Position numbers and translations under genes: made by a program. This document shows, one piece after another, positions 23,343 to 34,920 of a stretch of DNA of 64,000 nucleotides; position 1 is the first letter of the stretch, and each line of letters starts with the position of its first letter. The notes below the pieces were generated by a model. That model was given only the letters and a program-made list of their open reading frames with translations. It did not search any database and had not been told where the DNA came from. Source of the stretch: Gracilaria domingensis (taxonomy: Eukaryota; Rhodophyta; Florideophyceae; Gracilariales; Gracilariaceae); contig VCMS01000042.1 of assembly GCA_022539475.1 (NCBI GenBank), positions 1 through 64,000 on the forward strand, given 5' to 3'.

Positions 23343-24165
23343 GTGATGAAGAAGTGTATCGTTCCTAGAGGACACCAAATCTATGGCACATGCTTCATAG
23401 ATGCCTTCAAGAGTGTTGGTGGAAGGGAATCTCGGAAGTCTCGGCTTATCACCCAACACTACTCGGATTTTCAAGCATCGTCGATTTCTACGAAGGTTCC
23501 AACTGCTAGCCGTCTAAATCAACGACTAACTGTAGCTTATGCCGCTTGTTCTACACACTACACGCCATATCTACGTGATATATCTCAAGCCTACGTCCAA
23601 TCTGAATCATTACTTGAACGTCAAGTGTACTTACGCCCTCTGAAAGAGGTGGATCTGAGGAGTGACGAAACCCTTTTGGCTTTAAAGGCCTTGTGCGGTG
23701 TACCAGAAAGCGGTCTTCACTGGTTTCCTACATACCAGAGACACCACCACGAGGCTCTGGGAATGCAGGCGACATCTGTAGATCCGTGTGTATTGGTGCG
23801 AAGAAATGGCTCTCGTGTCGAAGGAATGACTGCGTTGCAAGTTGATGACTCTTTTGGATATGAATCAGCCTCATTTTTTGGATGCCGTAAATAGGACAGC
23901 CATCAATTTCAAGTCGAAGCCACGAAGGAATTTACTAAATGAAAAATCGGGTTGTTTTAACGGGTGCCATATCAACAGAACCGTGGACGGATCCTTTACA
24001 ATGACACAACCTGAAAAGTTGAAAGCCTTGAAACCCATGCGTACACCTGATGAATTCAAGAGCGTGAGAGCTCAGGCTCGGTATATTGGATACTGCGTAC
24101 GTCCAGAGATATGCGCTGCGGTCCAGCTCCTCGCTACCCGTAGTAAAGGACCTACGAAGAGATAG
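23343..24165 (+). pseudogene. Copia-2 reverse transcriptase (fossil)
   Basis: Typical Copia RT wording: RLITQHYSDF, KVPTASRLNQRL, YLRDISQAYVQSE (first catalytic Asp region), ALCGVPESGLHWF and LQVDDSFG. The last corresponds to the YVDD-type active site. Part of a broken element. Confidence 0.8.
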
Positions 24166-24801
24166 ATGAAACTCCTGAATGCCGTTGTGAAACACTGCCA
24201 TGACACCTGGAAAATTGGGCTCCGCTTTGTCCCTGTCGATCTTGACACAGCAAGAGTGGTTTACTTCACGGATGCTTCATTTGCGAATACTACCGACCTC
24301 AAATCTCAGCTTGGATTTGTACTTTTGCTAGCCGATAAGCATGGCAATGCAAACATCATCCATTATGGAAGCGCACGATGTCGAAGAGTAACAAGATCAG
24401 TTATTGCCGCGAAAATACATGCCCAAATGTACGATTTTGACAACGCATTCGTAGCGCAGAAGATGTCATTGGAGATACTGGGAAGGATGGTGGAAATAGA
24501 TGGGTTCATTGATTCCCGAACGCTGTTCAACGTTGTTGCAAAGCATGCATCTACTCTTGAGAAGAGGCTTCAAATTGATGTTCATGCTTTACGGGAGAGC
24601 CATGATAAAGGAGAACTACACAGCCTCGCATCGACACTGAGTATCAATAACATCGCTGACCCTTTGATAAAGGCTTGTAACTGGTTAGCACATGCTGCAC
24701 GGCGATTGATGAAAACGAAAAGGATGAACGTTGATGCAAAAAGATGGGTAAGCTGCTTCGAAGATCTTTCTTCAAAAGAGAAAAAGATTGAATGTAAATG
24801 A
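24166..24801 (+). pseudogene. Copia-2 RNase H (fossil)
   Basis: About 211 residues of clear Copia RNase H: VYFTDASFAN at the start (D-A-S-F-A), SQLGFVLLLADKHGN, then CRRVTRSVIAAKIHAQM and DSRTLFN near the end. Part of a broken element. Confidence 0.8.
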
Positions 24802-25233
24802 TGTCCACGATCTGTAGAGGATATCTATAATCTGTGGGCCGACGCAGAAGTCTGAAATTATAAAGTACAGATAATGATTACAGTATGAAGTGGAGGTTTA
24901 CTTGTGATGGCTCCGTCAGCGCTACATAACGTAAAGGAGCTGTAATCAACCATAGATATGAATCTATGTATCTACTCATGCTTCACAGACCAACATTGTG
25001 ACTGGTGAAACCCGTATATAAAATATTGCAGTATTATACACTGAGTAAAGACGGAGACCATCGTCATTATTGTTTCAACTCTACTCTACAGACCTTTTGT
25101 CTTCTTTCGTCGTACGTCCGCGCTTTGCGCTTGCCGTACACACCACGCGATTACTTGTCGGCGCTGGACCCAGAGTCGCATCCGGACCACCGCGATCTAT
25201 CCGCCAGTGGTTCGAACCAGCCGCCGTTTCATA
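24793..25233 (+). repeat. 3' LTR of Copia-2
   Basis: Direct repeat of 19897-20337, followed by the target duplication GCATC at 25234-25238. Confidence 0.9.
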
Positions 25234-25238
25234 GCATC

Positions 25239-25794
25239 GTTTATTGAAATATTCGACTTTTATTTCGGAATATGTGTAAACAAATCTATTTATCAATGCG
25301 CTTACAATAGACCATCGTTCTCTTTTGCCACGCTATGGACTACCACGTAAGGTTTCGTAACTCACTATCACCGAAAAATATCCCACCTATAGTCACAGCA
25401 TCATATAATTTTAAGTACTTGGAATCATTCTTACCAGAAAGTTATGATTAGCATCATAGTTGCATCGGGAGAGTACGTTTTGATCTACAGGATTATTCGA
25501 TTAGTAGCAAAGCTATCGGTCCATCCTCTTCCAGGCTTTTCTAAAGCCTGGTCCAAAACAAAGGTACTCTAGACCGTATCATTTTTATGCCATTTGTGTC
25601 TGGTGCCAGTAAAGAAAGTGAATACTTTTGTGGTCTTCGCTGGAGAGCTTTCGAGGCATCGAATGGTGAACGATGAGTACCAGCACTTCAAACAGCACGT
25701 GAACGCGCTTACCTTCACCGAAGAGACCAAGTTGATATCGGTACTATTATATGTGTGGCCTGGAAAATGACAATGACGTTTATATGGGAGTTCG
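25239..25794. other. stretch without a recognised gene
   Basis: Together with 19178-19891 this is the DNA into which Copia-2 inserted. There is a short inverted pair near 25530-25550 (CCAGGCTTT / AAAGCCTGG). No coding stretch is recognised. Confidence 0.4.
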
Positions 25795-26363
25795 TGTGGT
25801 ATAACTGGTCGGTGTGAACTGTGAGTGGGGAGCCGTATGTGGGCTCGACCCGGCGGAGGGTTGAAACGCGTGACACCTAATAAATCGGCAGCACCCACCG
25901 TTGCCTATAGTTCACGGTGACTAAGTGGTATACGCCTGCAATGGTGTGTGGCAGGCTCGTATAACCCGTGAGGTCATCACAACTACCAGAGGACGACGAG
26001 ACTTACCAATTGATGACTGTAGAACTAAACTGGAGTCGAATTAGTCTGGTTGGTGCTTGACTTTACCATCTGGTGTGGGAGAGTGGCGCCTCGGGGGTCT
26101 AGTACCCCCGAGCGCCCCTCTGGCTCTCACGGGCCTAGTCCCACGTGGGCCAACGGGAGGTGCTCTTGTAGTACGCCACCTCGGCCACATATCTATACTA
26201 CATAGCAAATATTAATTCTAAATTAATAAAAATAAACTAATTAGTCCTTGCCGTCCGTGTGCGTACGCGTCCCGCGTGGTACAGTAGACGACCATGCTCA
26301 GAGACAGGTGACCTCACCAGTTGGTCTAGTAGAGCTCTTACCGATCGGGCGTACTATAATACA
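25795..26363 (-). repeat. isolated LTR of the Gypsy-4 family
   Basis: About 569 bp closely matching the right-hand LTR of Gypsy-4 (47716-48745 once its 454-bp insert is removed). On the plus strand it begins TGTGGTATAAC and ends ACTATAATACA. No matching 5-bp duplication flanks it (GTTCG on the left, GATCC on the right), and no internal Gypsy DNA of that orientation adjoins it, so it is either a remnant of a rearranged element or a solo LTR whose flank has changed. Confidence 0.75.
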
Positions 26364-26477
26364 GATCCCCTTTCTACCAACAGGCACGCCCCGTGGCTGT
26401 GCACATCCTCACGGCGTCTGCCGCTCTTTCAACGAACGGTCGGGGCGTGGCGTCGCCTGGCGCATCGCACGCGTTAT

Positions 26478-26552
26478 GGCGCGACACGGCGCTTGTAGCG
26501 GAGCATCCCCCAGGATGCTCCGCTACAAGCGCCGTGTAGCGCACCGCATGGG
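26478..26552. repeat. strong hairpin (about 30-bp arms)
   Basis: Nearly perfect inverted repeat: left arm GCTTGTAGCGGAGCATCC, a CCCA loop, then its complement, extended outward with one or two bulged bases. It lies in a GC-rich stretch between the isolated LTR and the gag-like block. Confidence 0.8.
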
Positions 26553-26755
26553 TGGGGTCTCGAATGCGTTGATTGCACACCCTCCTAATCGCTCTCCCCG
26601 CCAGTGCAAACCTTAGGAGGTCGGAGCGCTTTGCGCAACGAACGCGCGACCTGAGCAATCCCGTGGTGATCGGCGTCTTCGCATCGCTCCGCTCCCTTTT
26701 GTTTCTTCGCCCACGGTGGCTCCTATGAGCGACCTATCGGCTCCTCACCCCCTGC

Positions 26756-29700
26756 GTGGTGTTCGATTCGGCCCCTAGTGTACCTATTGGTCGTCCGCCT
26801 GCTCTTCCCGTCGTCGGTTTCTGGCCGCATCTCCACTCCTCAGTGGTGCCTCTCTCAGCGGGTTGCGCAGCTGCGCCCCTTTCCTCTTGGTTGCCGTGGT
26901 ATTCCACGACCGGTGTTGTCGACGTCGCCACACCGCCCGGGGCTGCTAATTACAAGTGGTACCTCACGTATGAGTTTCGTCTGCCGCCGGCTCGCGCTGA
27001 CCTTCCTGGTTCGGTGACCGCTCCTCCGTGGCGTCTTCGCTGCACAACTTCTAACCTCATGGTTGAACGGTCGACCTCCCCTACGAGGTGGTCTATGACC
27101 TTCGAGCGTTGCGTGGCAGAGGATGGCGCCTGCGTGTCCCCCTTCCTGACCGCTGCGGGGCGCCCTTCCGATGCAGGCGCTTCTTATGCGCCCGATTACC
27201 AGTTGGTGCAGTCCCCGCGTCGCCGTGGCCTATCCCAAACCGGTACCGCCGTTTCGATTCCATCAATCACCGACGCTCAGGAAGCCGAGACCCTCGTGGT
27301 GAGCGAAGAACCGCATTACGACCCTTTACGGGGCGGCTCCACCTCTGAGGTATCTCCGACACCACAGGTTGACCAGAGAGGTGAATTGATGTCCGGATGA
27401 TATCCTCCAGATAACCCATATTAGAATTACGAAACCTGAAGATGTCCATTTGACCTCCTTAAGATGTTCATATGATATACGTAAATGATGCTCAGATGAT
27501 GCATGAAATATATCCAAATGATAACCGCATGATATGAATATGATGTATGAAGAGATATCCATTGGAATTTGTGATGTCCAAGTGATGCACAGCGGATTTC
27601 CGGACATCCATGGGACGTATCTTCGTGCATCAAATGAACATCTTCGGAATAGTTTTTGTACATCCCAAGAACATGTAAAGGGCATCACTTAGGCGCATCC
27701 AACGGGGTACCACGGCATTTCATTCGCATATACTGGATGCGAAGAAGATATCCAACTGATACCCCATAGATGTCTCAATTTTTCATCCGATGGAAATCAA
27801 TTGCGCATCACTTTATCTCACAGGGCGAGGCCGTCGGGGCGGTATCTTCAAGCCTACCACTCGGGCTAGCATGCGTGCTCGTCATGATCGTTATGGTGGC
27901 GGCGGCGGCTATGATCCTTATGCCGCCGCTATTGGTCCCAGCAACATCAACCCCTTGGCGGTCGCCGGAACGGTGGAGGCTCAGAAGCTCAGCTCGCACG
28001 ACTTTAACAGGACACACGGGCAGCCGCACGCCCATAATGGCGTCCGGCTCGCCAACATCTCCGCCGAAATGGTCGCCCTCGGGAACTGGCCGTTTCATAT
28101 CAGCTCCTCTTTCTGTACCTTGCCGTTCCGCCATTTGGCACTCCCGCAGTACAGCGCCATTGCCCACTGGGATTGTGGCCGGTTGGAGGCGGTGCCGATG
28201 GCTCCTCTGCCACCCCGTCAGGATGAGAAGCAGAACCGATTGGTCGTCCTCAGTGCCTCCACGCACGGCTCAGGCACGCAACGTTCCTCTACTACATCTT
28301 AGTGGCCATTCCATCGGATCTCCGGTTCATCCGATGACGGAGAGGTCCATTACTTCCACCGCTTGGTCGAAATTATTCACCGTCTGGACGAACCAACTGG
28401 TCACCTCGAGGTTAATCTTGATTACGTGGCGTTCGAACGCCTTCTAGATACCAAGTACTGGACAGACCGTGGCATGTCGGCAACCGATGCGATAGCTGAG
28501 AGCCCTGTCCGTCACCGTCACGGTCGTATACGTACGATTCATCTCTTCCACAACGTTGAATACTGGTCGCAGAGCGACCAAAACCGCCGGTCATGGTAGG
28601 TGAGCAGACCGTCTTGGTGGGATCACTACGAGGTTTGCCAGTAGTTGGAGGTGCCGACCCCTCCGGTTCTAGCATACTTTGGAAGTAGCATCGTCCTCGA
28701 AAGGAACAATGCGTACGCCGTTTGGTCGGTTTTGCGCAGCGAATGGGCCGTTATGGTGACGATTCTTGCCCTTCAAGCATCCGTGGAGGGTGTCACTTGG
28801 GACACCCGCTGTCTTTACAAGGCCATCGGCATCAGCGGTACTCAACCAGTTGGTCGCATCTTCCACATTCATACTGATGTCATCGGAGATATTCGTGCGA
28901 TGGGGCTTGCCGCCATTGTGGAAGGTACGAAGTATACTGCTCAGCAACTCGACAACTACCTCACGGCTGTGAGTGACCACAATTGGAGCGACCACCAAGG
29001 TTGGGACTTCTATGACCCTGAGGTACATATCATAGTGCCCTTGCAGAACCAGAATGTGGCTGGCGAGGACCCTTTTGGTGACGACGATACCATGATGGTG
29101 ACCGCCGAGAACTATGAGTCCCCTGCGTTACCTCCGTCGGCTCCCGTACAGGCCACTGCACCTCAACCGTCCTGGTCCGAACGACATCCTCATCGTGGTG
29201 GATACATTGACGAACTTCCTCCCAGTGGTCGCTCACCATGAGCGGCGCACTAACGAGTTGCGGTAGTTCCCTGATTACTTCCAGCGCAAGCTCTACCGTG
29301 AGGTGACTGCCTATGTCGGTCAATTGAGAAACCTCGTGGAAGGCCATGCACCGCCGCATCGACCCCCTGTGGAAAGTTTCGACCCGTATGACCCTGCGTC
29401 TCTCACGCCTGCGGCCCAAATATTAGGCTTTGGCGGCCTCGGAACGTATCGACCGCCCGGTGGACATCCTGGTGCAGATCCTTCGGAACCCTTCCACACA
29501 CCGCTTGGTCCTCATAATGTTCCTCTCCCTCCAGCTAGTACTGGGACGGGAGCACCAAGTGGTTTCCAAACTGGTTTCTGCTCGGCTCTGCTTCCGTCGT
29601 CTTCCAGCGCTCCGATGCCGCCTGCCGGTTCTGGGCTTTCGGGAGTTGGGGCACCTCCTGGGCTGACCCCTGTTGCAGGGCCGTCCAGCGGTCTTGCTCC

Positions 29701-30013
29701 TCCACCGACCCCTGGCGGTATCCCTCCGACTACCTTGCCGCCTTCCTTCCATCCACCCACTGGTCTTGCGAACACCATGCCAGTAGTTATCAGCGGCAAC
29801 CCGGTAGGGCCTTCTACCTCTACTCCGTTGCCAAGTGGCGGTGCGCCAGCGAGCGCAGCTAGCGGCGGAGGCGGAACCTCCGCCGGTTCTATGTCGGTGT
29901 CCTCTGGTCATGAAGGTTTCGCGTCGTCTCGCGCTACCTCCCATGGCCATGGGCGCGGTGGCGGGATCGGTCGTGGTCGCGAACGTGGCCGTAGTTCTTC
30001 TAAGGCCTCCTAA
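26756..30013 (+). pseudogene. unrecognised GC-rich gag-like coding block, broken, split by a small element
   Basis: Plus-strand coding-like DNA much richer in G+C than its neighbours. Visible pieces are: about 200 residues, Pro- and Trp-rich (26756-27371); after the small element, a Gly-rich GGGGGYDPY segment and about 150 residues (27826-28302); about 190 residues with HIHTDVIGDIRAMGLAAI (28645-29241); then a Pro/Gly/Ser-rich tail (29303-30013) ending in an RG-rich, nucleic-acid-binding-type terminus (GRGGGIGRGRERGRSS). A structural middle followed by an RG-rich tail recalls a gag or capsid-like protein, but I recognise no family and see no polymerase. AATAAA follows at about 30050. Treated as a broken fossil with a handful of breaks. 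Confidence 0.45.
27372..27825 (+). mobile_element. 454-bp GATGTCC-rich small element, copy A
   Basis: About 90% identical by eye, over its full 454 bp, to the inverted copy at 47805-48258. Ends: (A/C)CCAGAGAGGTGAATTGATG and the inverted CTCTGTGAGATAAAATGATG type, an imperfect terminal inverted repeat (about 16 of 23 bases). The interior is built from loosely repeated GATGTCC / GGACATC words about 11-14 bp apart. It interrupts the gag-like block. No clear target duplication remains at this copy. Confidence 0.75.
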
Positions 30014-31819
30014 GTTACCTCGTGGTTAGCTTTTGTGGGCCCTTCTCGACTAATAAAGTATCTCGCGTTGTGATCTCTTTCCGTGTTCCTGTTAAGTTAG
30101 TTAGCTTTCCCTGTGGCGTTCAAGAGCTTCGACCCACCCTCCACCCCTCTTTAGCGGCGCGTACCACGCGGGGCCAAGGCAGTTGGTGGGAGCGTTCGTC
30201 TTTGTTTACGCCAATACCTAGTGATGACTTTGTTGGGCATATGACGAGGTGGTTTCATGGATTCATACTCTGGTGACCATCCATACCACCAGACCCTGTA
30301 GCGGATACCTCCTGTGGTGTGTTCGTGACCTATAATGGTATCGATGGCACACTTCTGAGTCTACTTGAGGGTGTGAGTATTCAGTTTGGTCATGGAGTGT
30401 GTGACTCTCTGTCGCGTCTGTCTCTTGCAGATGCTAGTTTTTGGCGAGGGTCGTCCAGAAATTGGCAAGGGTCGTCCAGTAAATTTTTTGAAAAAATATC
30501 GAGATCAATTATTTCAAAATTTGGAGATAATTGCTTGGGTCGTCCAGAATCGCTGTGCAGTAAATACTGGTGGGTTTTCCACTCATGCTAGTTCTTTAGT
30601 CGAGGGCTACCTGAACGGTATTTCGCGAAGTCTAGGTTCAGTTTCCATTAAGGTGCACATTACACGATACCTTCTGCGGAATGATACCCTGCAACGCATG
30701 GAATACTGGTGCTGGTACAGATGATGCCCATTATGAAATCATACCGTTTTATTCGTATCTATTCTTCTATCGACCGCTTTTTCTAACCACTACTTCGCTA
30801 TATTACATGTACCATTTCTCCATGATGGAGCTGGTGTAGGCGCAATCTGCGCTAGCTGCCGCAGAGAGCGGTATCGGTAGAACAAATACGCACTCCGAGA
30901 GGATGAGGCGCGAAGCGCCTCATCCTCTCCGTTCCTCATGTAGGAAACCATGCCCAGATGCATGGTTCCTTACTTGAGGAACCTGCACCTGCAACTCATG
31001 AGCTACGTACGCATCAAAAGTCATTTACCTGTATACGCAAGCAGAAAGTATCCATACGTTAGTCAATTCTCTGTTGGATACATTTGAAATGCGATGGAAC
31101 GTACCATTGATAATGCAAAACAGAAACGTTGCGCTAGAAAAGTCGAGAGACCTAGTAACTCGCAAAAGTAACCCAAAGCTTATTTCCTGCCGTGTACATG
31201 TCGCAGAGCGCGAAGAGACGTGGTGAGGATTGGTTAGTTTAGAAGAAAGATACGTAGAAGAATATGGAAGCACGTACGAAAAGACTGCATGGAACACATC
31301 CGTGAGATACGGATGATGTCCGCTTTATGGAGGCGTCCATTAGGCGGACATGAAGCGTACCTCATTCTTTTCCCCGCACTCTACTTCGTAGCCAGTGCGA
31401 GGGCGGAGAAAGGTACGACGGAGCGCCGCTCGTGATCCATGCCATTCACATCCTGGCGTTCTACTCCGGCGGAGTAGAACGCGCGACGGTAACGGTAGGT
31501 CGGACGCCGGAGGGGCGGCGGCGGCGGCGGCGGAGGGAAGAGATTTATTTTTCTGTGCGAGATTGGACAGGTGTACAGCATACAACGTTGCGACACCACA
31601 GGTTTACAACCAGTGGTAGATATTACGAGAAGTACACCTTTGTGTTGAGGTCGACGTGTACCTACGTTCCTTTTTGAACGAAAGCACGTGATTTAAACTC
31701 AAAATATATTCTCCGTTCTCAGCATGACGTCGATCTTGACTGTCGCTCGACCTTCTTCTCCCTTCTTACGACCTTTCCTTGCAGTCTTTGTCGTCTTTTC
31801 TCGTTCATCTCTTCTTCCC
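30014..31819. other. non-coding stretch with hairpins and a GGC microsatellite
   Basis: No gene recognised. The open stretches 30022-30276 and 30386-30724 show no domain. There are two adjacent hairpins at 30897-30982, a perfect 12-bp-arm hairpin at 31456-31482 (GCGTTCTACTCC, loop GGC), and about seven GGC units at 31514-31533; the last also produces a spurious poly-Pro frame on the minus strand. The transposase start lies just to the right. Confidence 0.5.
30897..30982. repeat. two adjacent hairpins
   Basis: The first (30897-30929) has perfect 15-bp arms, GAGAGGATGAGGCGC, around a 3-base loop. The second (30931-30982) has 23-bp arms starting GTTCCTCATGTAGG with about three mismatches and a 6-base loop. 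Confidence 0.85.
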
Positions 31820-34039
31820 ATGGTATACTACTGTACACATAAGAAGCGTGGGTGCCCCTTCGTTACTCGTTGAGGAGTATTATCTCTTCAACAGCATGTC
31901 AACCATTGCCCGTTCCGTCTGAAAGCCGCGCTGGAAGACGACAATAGCCGGCCCATTCGGAGAGGCAAGCGTCTCAAGCTTTCCGCGCCCGCGCCCGCAT
32001 CTTCCGAAACGGTCACTGCCCCTTGTCGCCTTCCAGAGCCTCCGGTGTCAGAGGACATCGTTGACCCCACTCCGTGCGCCCCTCCCATTCCGGACACTTC
32101 GCATTGTGTTTCTCCTTCCCCGGGTCCCGCGTCATTAGAGCGAGAACACGGAAGCAGTTCCCGCCCAGTGCATTCTGAAGAGGCCCTCGGTGATTTGCAT
32201 ATGGATTATCTCACGGTTTGTCTGGCTTCAGTAGCTTCCAATCTTGGTCATCGTGAGGCAGACGAGCTAATTGGGCTACTTCGGGACCCGCGATTCTCGC
32301 AAAAGCGATTCAACGAGACCATAACATGTTCCAAGCGCTCTACAGAACTAAAGAACGCCATTTTTGAACGATACGCCTCAAAGGACGGTTTCAATCGAAG
32401 AATTGTCTTGCCAGAAGGATGTAAGTTCAGCGACACCCTCTACACGAGAGACCCCGTTCAGACACTTGTGAAACAGCTCCAGTTGGCTAACAACGAAAAC
32501 ACATTCTTCCACCCTATACCTCAGACCCACTCCACGAAAATATCTCACCCCATGTCCGGCTCTCTCGCAAGAGACGCCACCTCAAAACTTAAGGAAATGG
32601 TCATGGGCTCTTTGGATAGTAGAATAGCGTGGTACGTTCAAGAAATAAGTTACAGTGAATCTTTCGTAGGTCTTCTGCAGGTATACACCGATAAGTCTTC
32701 AACAACTCTAAAGCAAACATCGATTACCGCCTATCCTCTTCACCTCATATTTCTCAACTTCTCCGACGAGCTTCGCCGTAAGTGTATCCGTGATGACCTC
32801 ACAGTAGTGGCATACTTCCCTACAACACTGATCGAGGTTTCCGCATCTGAAGCAGACGCAATGCCATTCGTTTCTAGCAAGTCTCTACGCGAGTCCAGGA
32901 TGCAAATCCTTCAAGAATCTCTTCGTCATGTCCTGGAGCTCATTCTAAATCTCACGCAGAAAGGTTTTCAGTTCATCGGCGAAGACAAACTAAGTCGAGT
33001 GTGCCATCCTCTGCTTGCAAGTTATTGTGCGGATATTCTTGAGGCTAAGGACATTCTGTCCATTCTTCATGGGACCAAAACCGAAAGCCCGTGTCATAGA
33101 TGCAAAGCCTCTCGCTCATCTTTATGCAGTCCTATTCCCACCTCATTCAACGGACGTTCTCAAAAGCACACGAAAAGCATCCGAAAGACATACACAGCTA
33201 TCTTGCAACATGCACAAAAAGACGAGGCGGAAAGACGTCCACGTCGTGCGAGGGAGAGGAGAGCTCAAGCGGATACTCTGATGCGTTCAAATTCCATATC
33301 TCTCATTCCTTCGTTCCTCGAAACTTCCGCAAGCCTCGGAATGATCCCGGGATTGTCTCCATACAGTCTGTTCTCATTCAAACCATCACACAACTTGCAT
33401 CTCGGCATCTCGGAGCTGATAAAAACGGCCACAATCGAGAGACTGCAGTCAGACACCCTGTGCACCACAAAAGAAACATCTGCATCGCGTTCATTTCGAA
33501 CGATACGCACCCAACTTCTCAACCATGCAAACGCAATTCTAGCTGCCATAGAACGCGATTCTCCTGCGAAAGGTTTACATATCGATTTCTCCACGCAGGA
33601 GAAAGGCAAATCTTTGAATGGTATCTTCGCGAAAGACGGTCTCCGTGGAATGCTGGAGGCCAAAAACTACAAAGCACTTGACATGGTCTTCCCCTTCATA
33701 GGAGCATTCTTTGACATATGCTGTGGAGAACAGGACGTTGTCCCAATCACAACCGTTTTCTCTCAGTACTCGGACTTGCTTTCGACCTTATTCAGATACA
33801 ATCGTGACCCGTATTGGACTGAAAGCTCTCTCCTGTGTCTTAGTTCGGAGATTGAAGCCTTCAAGCGTTCCGCAACAAAGTCTCTGGCGGATTTTTATCC
33901 CTCCAGACTGAGAACTCTAAAGTTTCATCTTCTCGATCATCTCGTGGACGATATTCGCCGTCTGCTGCTCGGTGCGATAGCGTCGCGTGTCGGCCACGTC
34001 GCGATTTGGAGCTATTGCAAAGGTCGCGTATTGTGCTAA
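31820..34039 (+). pseudogene. Plavaka-type (tnp2/CACTA clade) DNA transposase
   Basis: Long frame resembling Plavaka transposases of fungi. From the ATG at 31820 it encodes a zinc-finger-like start (C-x6-C ... H-x2-HC), then a basic stretch. A single in-frame TGA at 31871-31873 splits the finger; after it about 720 codons stay open. In the core the first catalytic Asp region is YTDKSSTTLK (near 32685), followed by ELRRK and DLTVVAYFPT, then GEDKLSRVCHPLLASYCADI, the CHRCKAS zinc pair, and PSHNLHLGISELIK for the third acidic region. The known family has D, D and E in these places; here the third is not a clear Glu. The C-terminus diverges after LDHLVDDIRR (about 33960), shorter than full-length relatives of roughly 900-1100 residues. 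Probably inactive. Confidence 0.7.
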
Positions 34040-34102
34040 ACGTCGCGGATCAAGTGGGTGTGAAGCGCTAGTTTTCTCTAGTTTGATATATATGCACGGC
34101 GT

Positions 34103-34920
34103 GTGCAGCGAAATCACTGCCAGAAGTGCCGGGAAGAGTGTTTTGGGAGGTCTTTGGAGGGTGCCAGAATGTGACCAGAACGTGCCCGCGGGCGAGGGGG
34201 GCGTCGGTCGTGTTAGGGTAGGTACCCTAACACGACCGGACCCCCCCCTTCCGCCCGCGGGCACGTTTTGGGCGATTTTTGAAAATTGTGCGATTTTATG
34301 CCCGCGGGCGGGGGGGGTCCGGTCGTGTTAGGGTACCTACCCTAACACGACCGACCCCTTCCCGCCCGCGGGCACGTTCTGGCCACATTCTGGCGCCTTC
34401 CGGAGACCTCCCAAAACACTCCTCCCGGCACTTCCTGTACCCACTGCGTTACCTCAGTGCACCATCCCGGAAATTAGGGAGTGTCTGGAGGGTGGAGAAG
34501 ACGGGATGGTCACCTCAGTGCACCATCCCGGAAATTAGGGAGTGTCTCGAGGGCGGAGATGACGGGATGGTGCACTGAGGTGACGCAGTGGGTACAGGAA
34601 GTGCCGGGAGGAGTGTTTTGGGAGGTCTCCGGAAGGCGCCAGAATGTGGCCAGAACGTGACCGCGGGCGGAGGGGGGGGGGTCGGTCGTGTTAGGGTAGG
34701 TACCCTAACACGATCGGACCCCTCCCCCCGCGGGCACGTTTTGGGCGATTTTTTGAAAAATGTGCGATTTTATGTCCGCAGGCGGGGGGGTCCGGTCGTG
34801 TTAGGGTACCTACCCTAACACGACCGACCCCCCCCCCCGCCCGCGGGCACGTTCTGGCCACATTCCGGCGCCTTCCCGGGACCTCCCAAAACACGCCGCC
34901 CCGCAGTGATTTCGCTACAC
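34103..34920. mobile_element. 818-bp nested palindrome (foldback element)
   Basis: The outer ends are inverted repeats (GTGCAGCGAAATCACTGC on the left, its near-complement on the right). Inside, two copies (about 34126-34430 and 34596-34900) of a roughly 300-bp palindromic unit lie in the same orientation around a palindromic spacer (34431-34602), so the whole is also palindromic. Each unit holds two 34-bp palindromes with 16-bp arms CGGTCGTGTTAGGGTA (34205, 34320, 34683 and 34793) whose central dinucleotide alternates GG, CC, GG, CC, and Gly-like runs of G or C beside CCCGCGGGC. The spacer contains a 60-bp direct repeat (from about 34450 and 34511). CGGC on both sides may be a target duplication. 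No coding capacity. Confidence 0.85.

Larger units (their letters stand above)
19897..25233 (+). mobile_element. Copia-2, LTR retrotransposon (Ty1/Copia), broken
   Basis: A full-length Ty1/Copia element of 5337 bp with two 441-bp LTRs, flanked by the target duplication GCATC (19892-19896 and 25234-25238). Parts in order are: gag-like region (about 20391-21310), pre-integrase and integrase (about 21781-22950), reverse transcriptase (about 23343-24160) and RNase H (24166-24801). The LTRs differ at roughly a tenth of positions, so it is old, but its blocks are longer and clearer than in Copia-1. It carries several breaks and one small CCCTATAA-type element (21314-21500). It is a relative of Copia-1 (same domain wording), with unrelated LTRs. 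Confidence 0.92.

Noticed and set aside
29423-29950. Minus-strand 175-codon open frame
   Set aside because: Arg-rich antisense shadow of the Pro/Gly-rich plus-strand tail at 29303-30013.
30897-30982. Bacterial-type transcription terminator
   Set aside because: The hairpins lack a T run and the window is eukaryotic.
31381-31599. Poly-proline protein on the minus strand
   Set aside because: It arises from the GGC microsatellite at 31514-31533 and has no other support.
34205-34826. TTAGGG as telomere repeats
   Set aside because: TTAGGG occurs once per arm inside palindromes, not in tandem, so this is not telomeric sequence.
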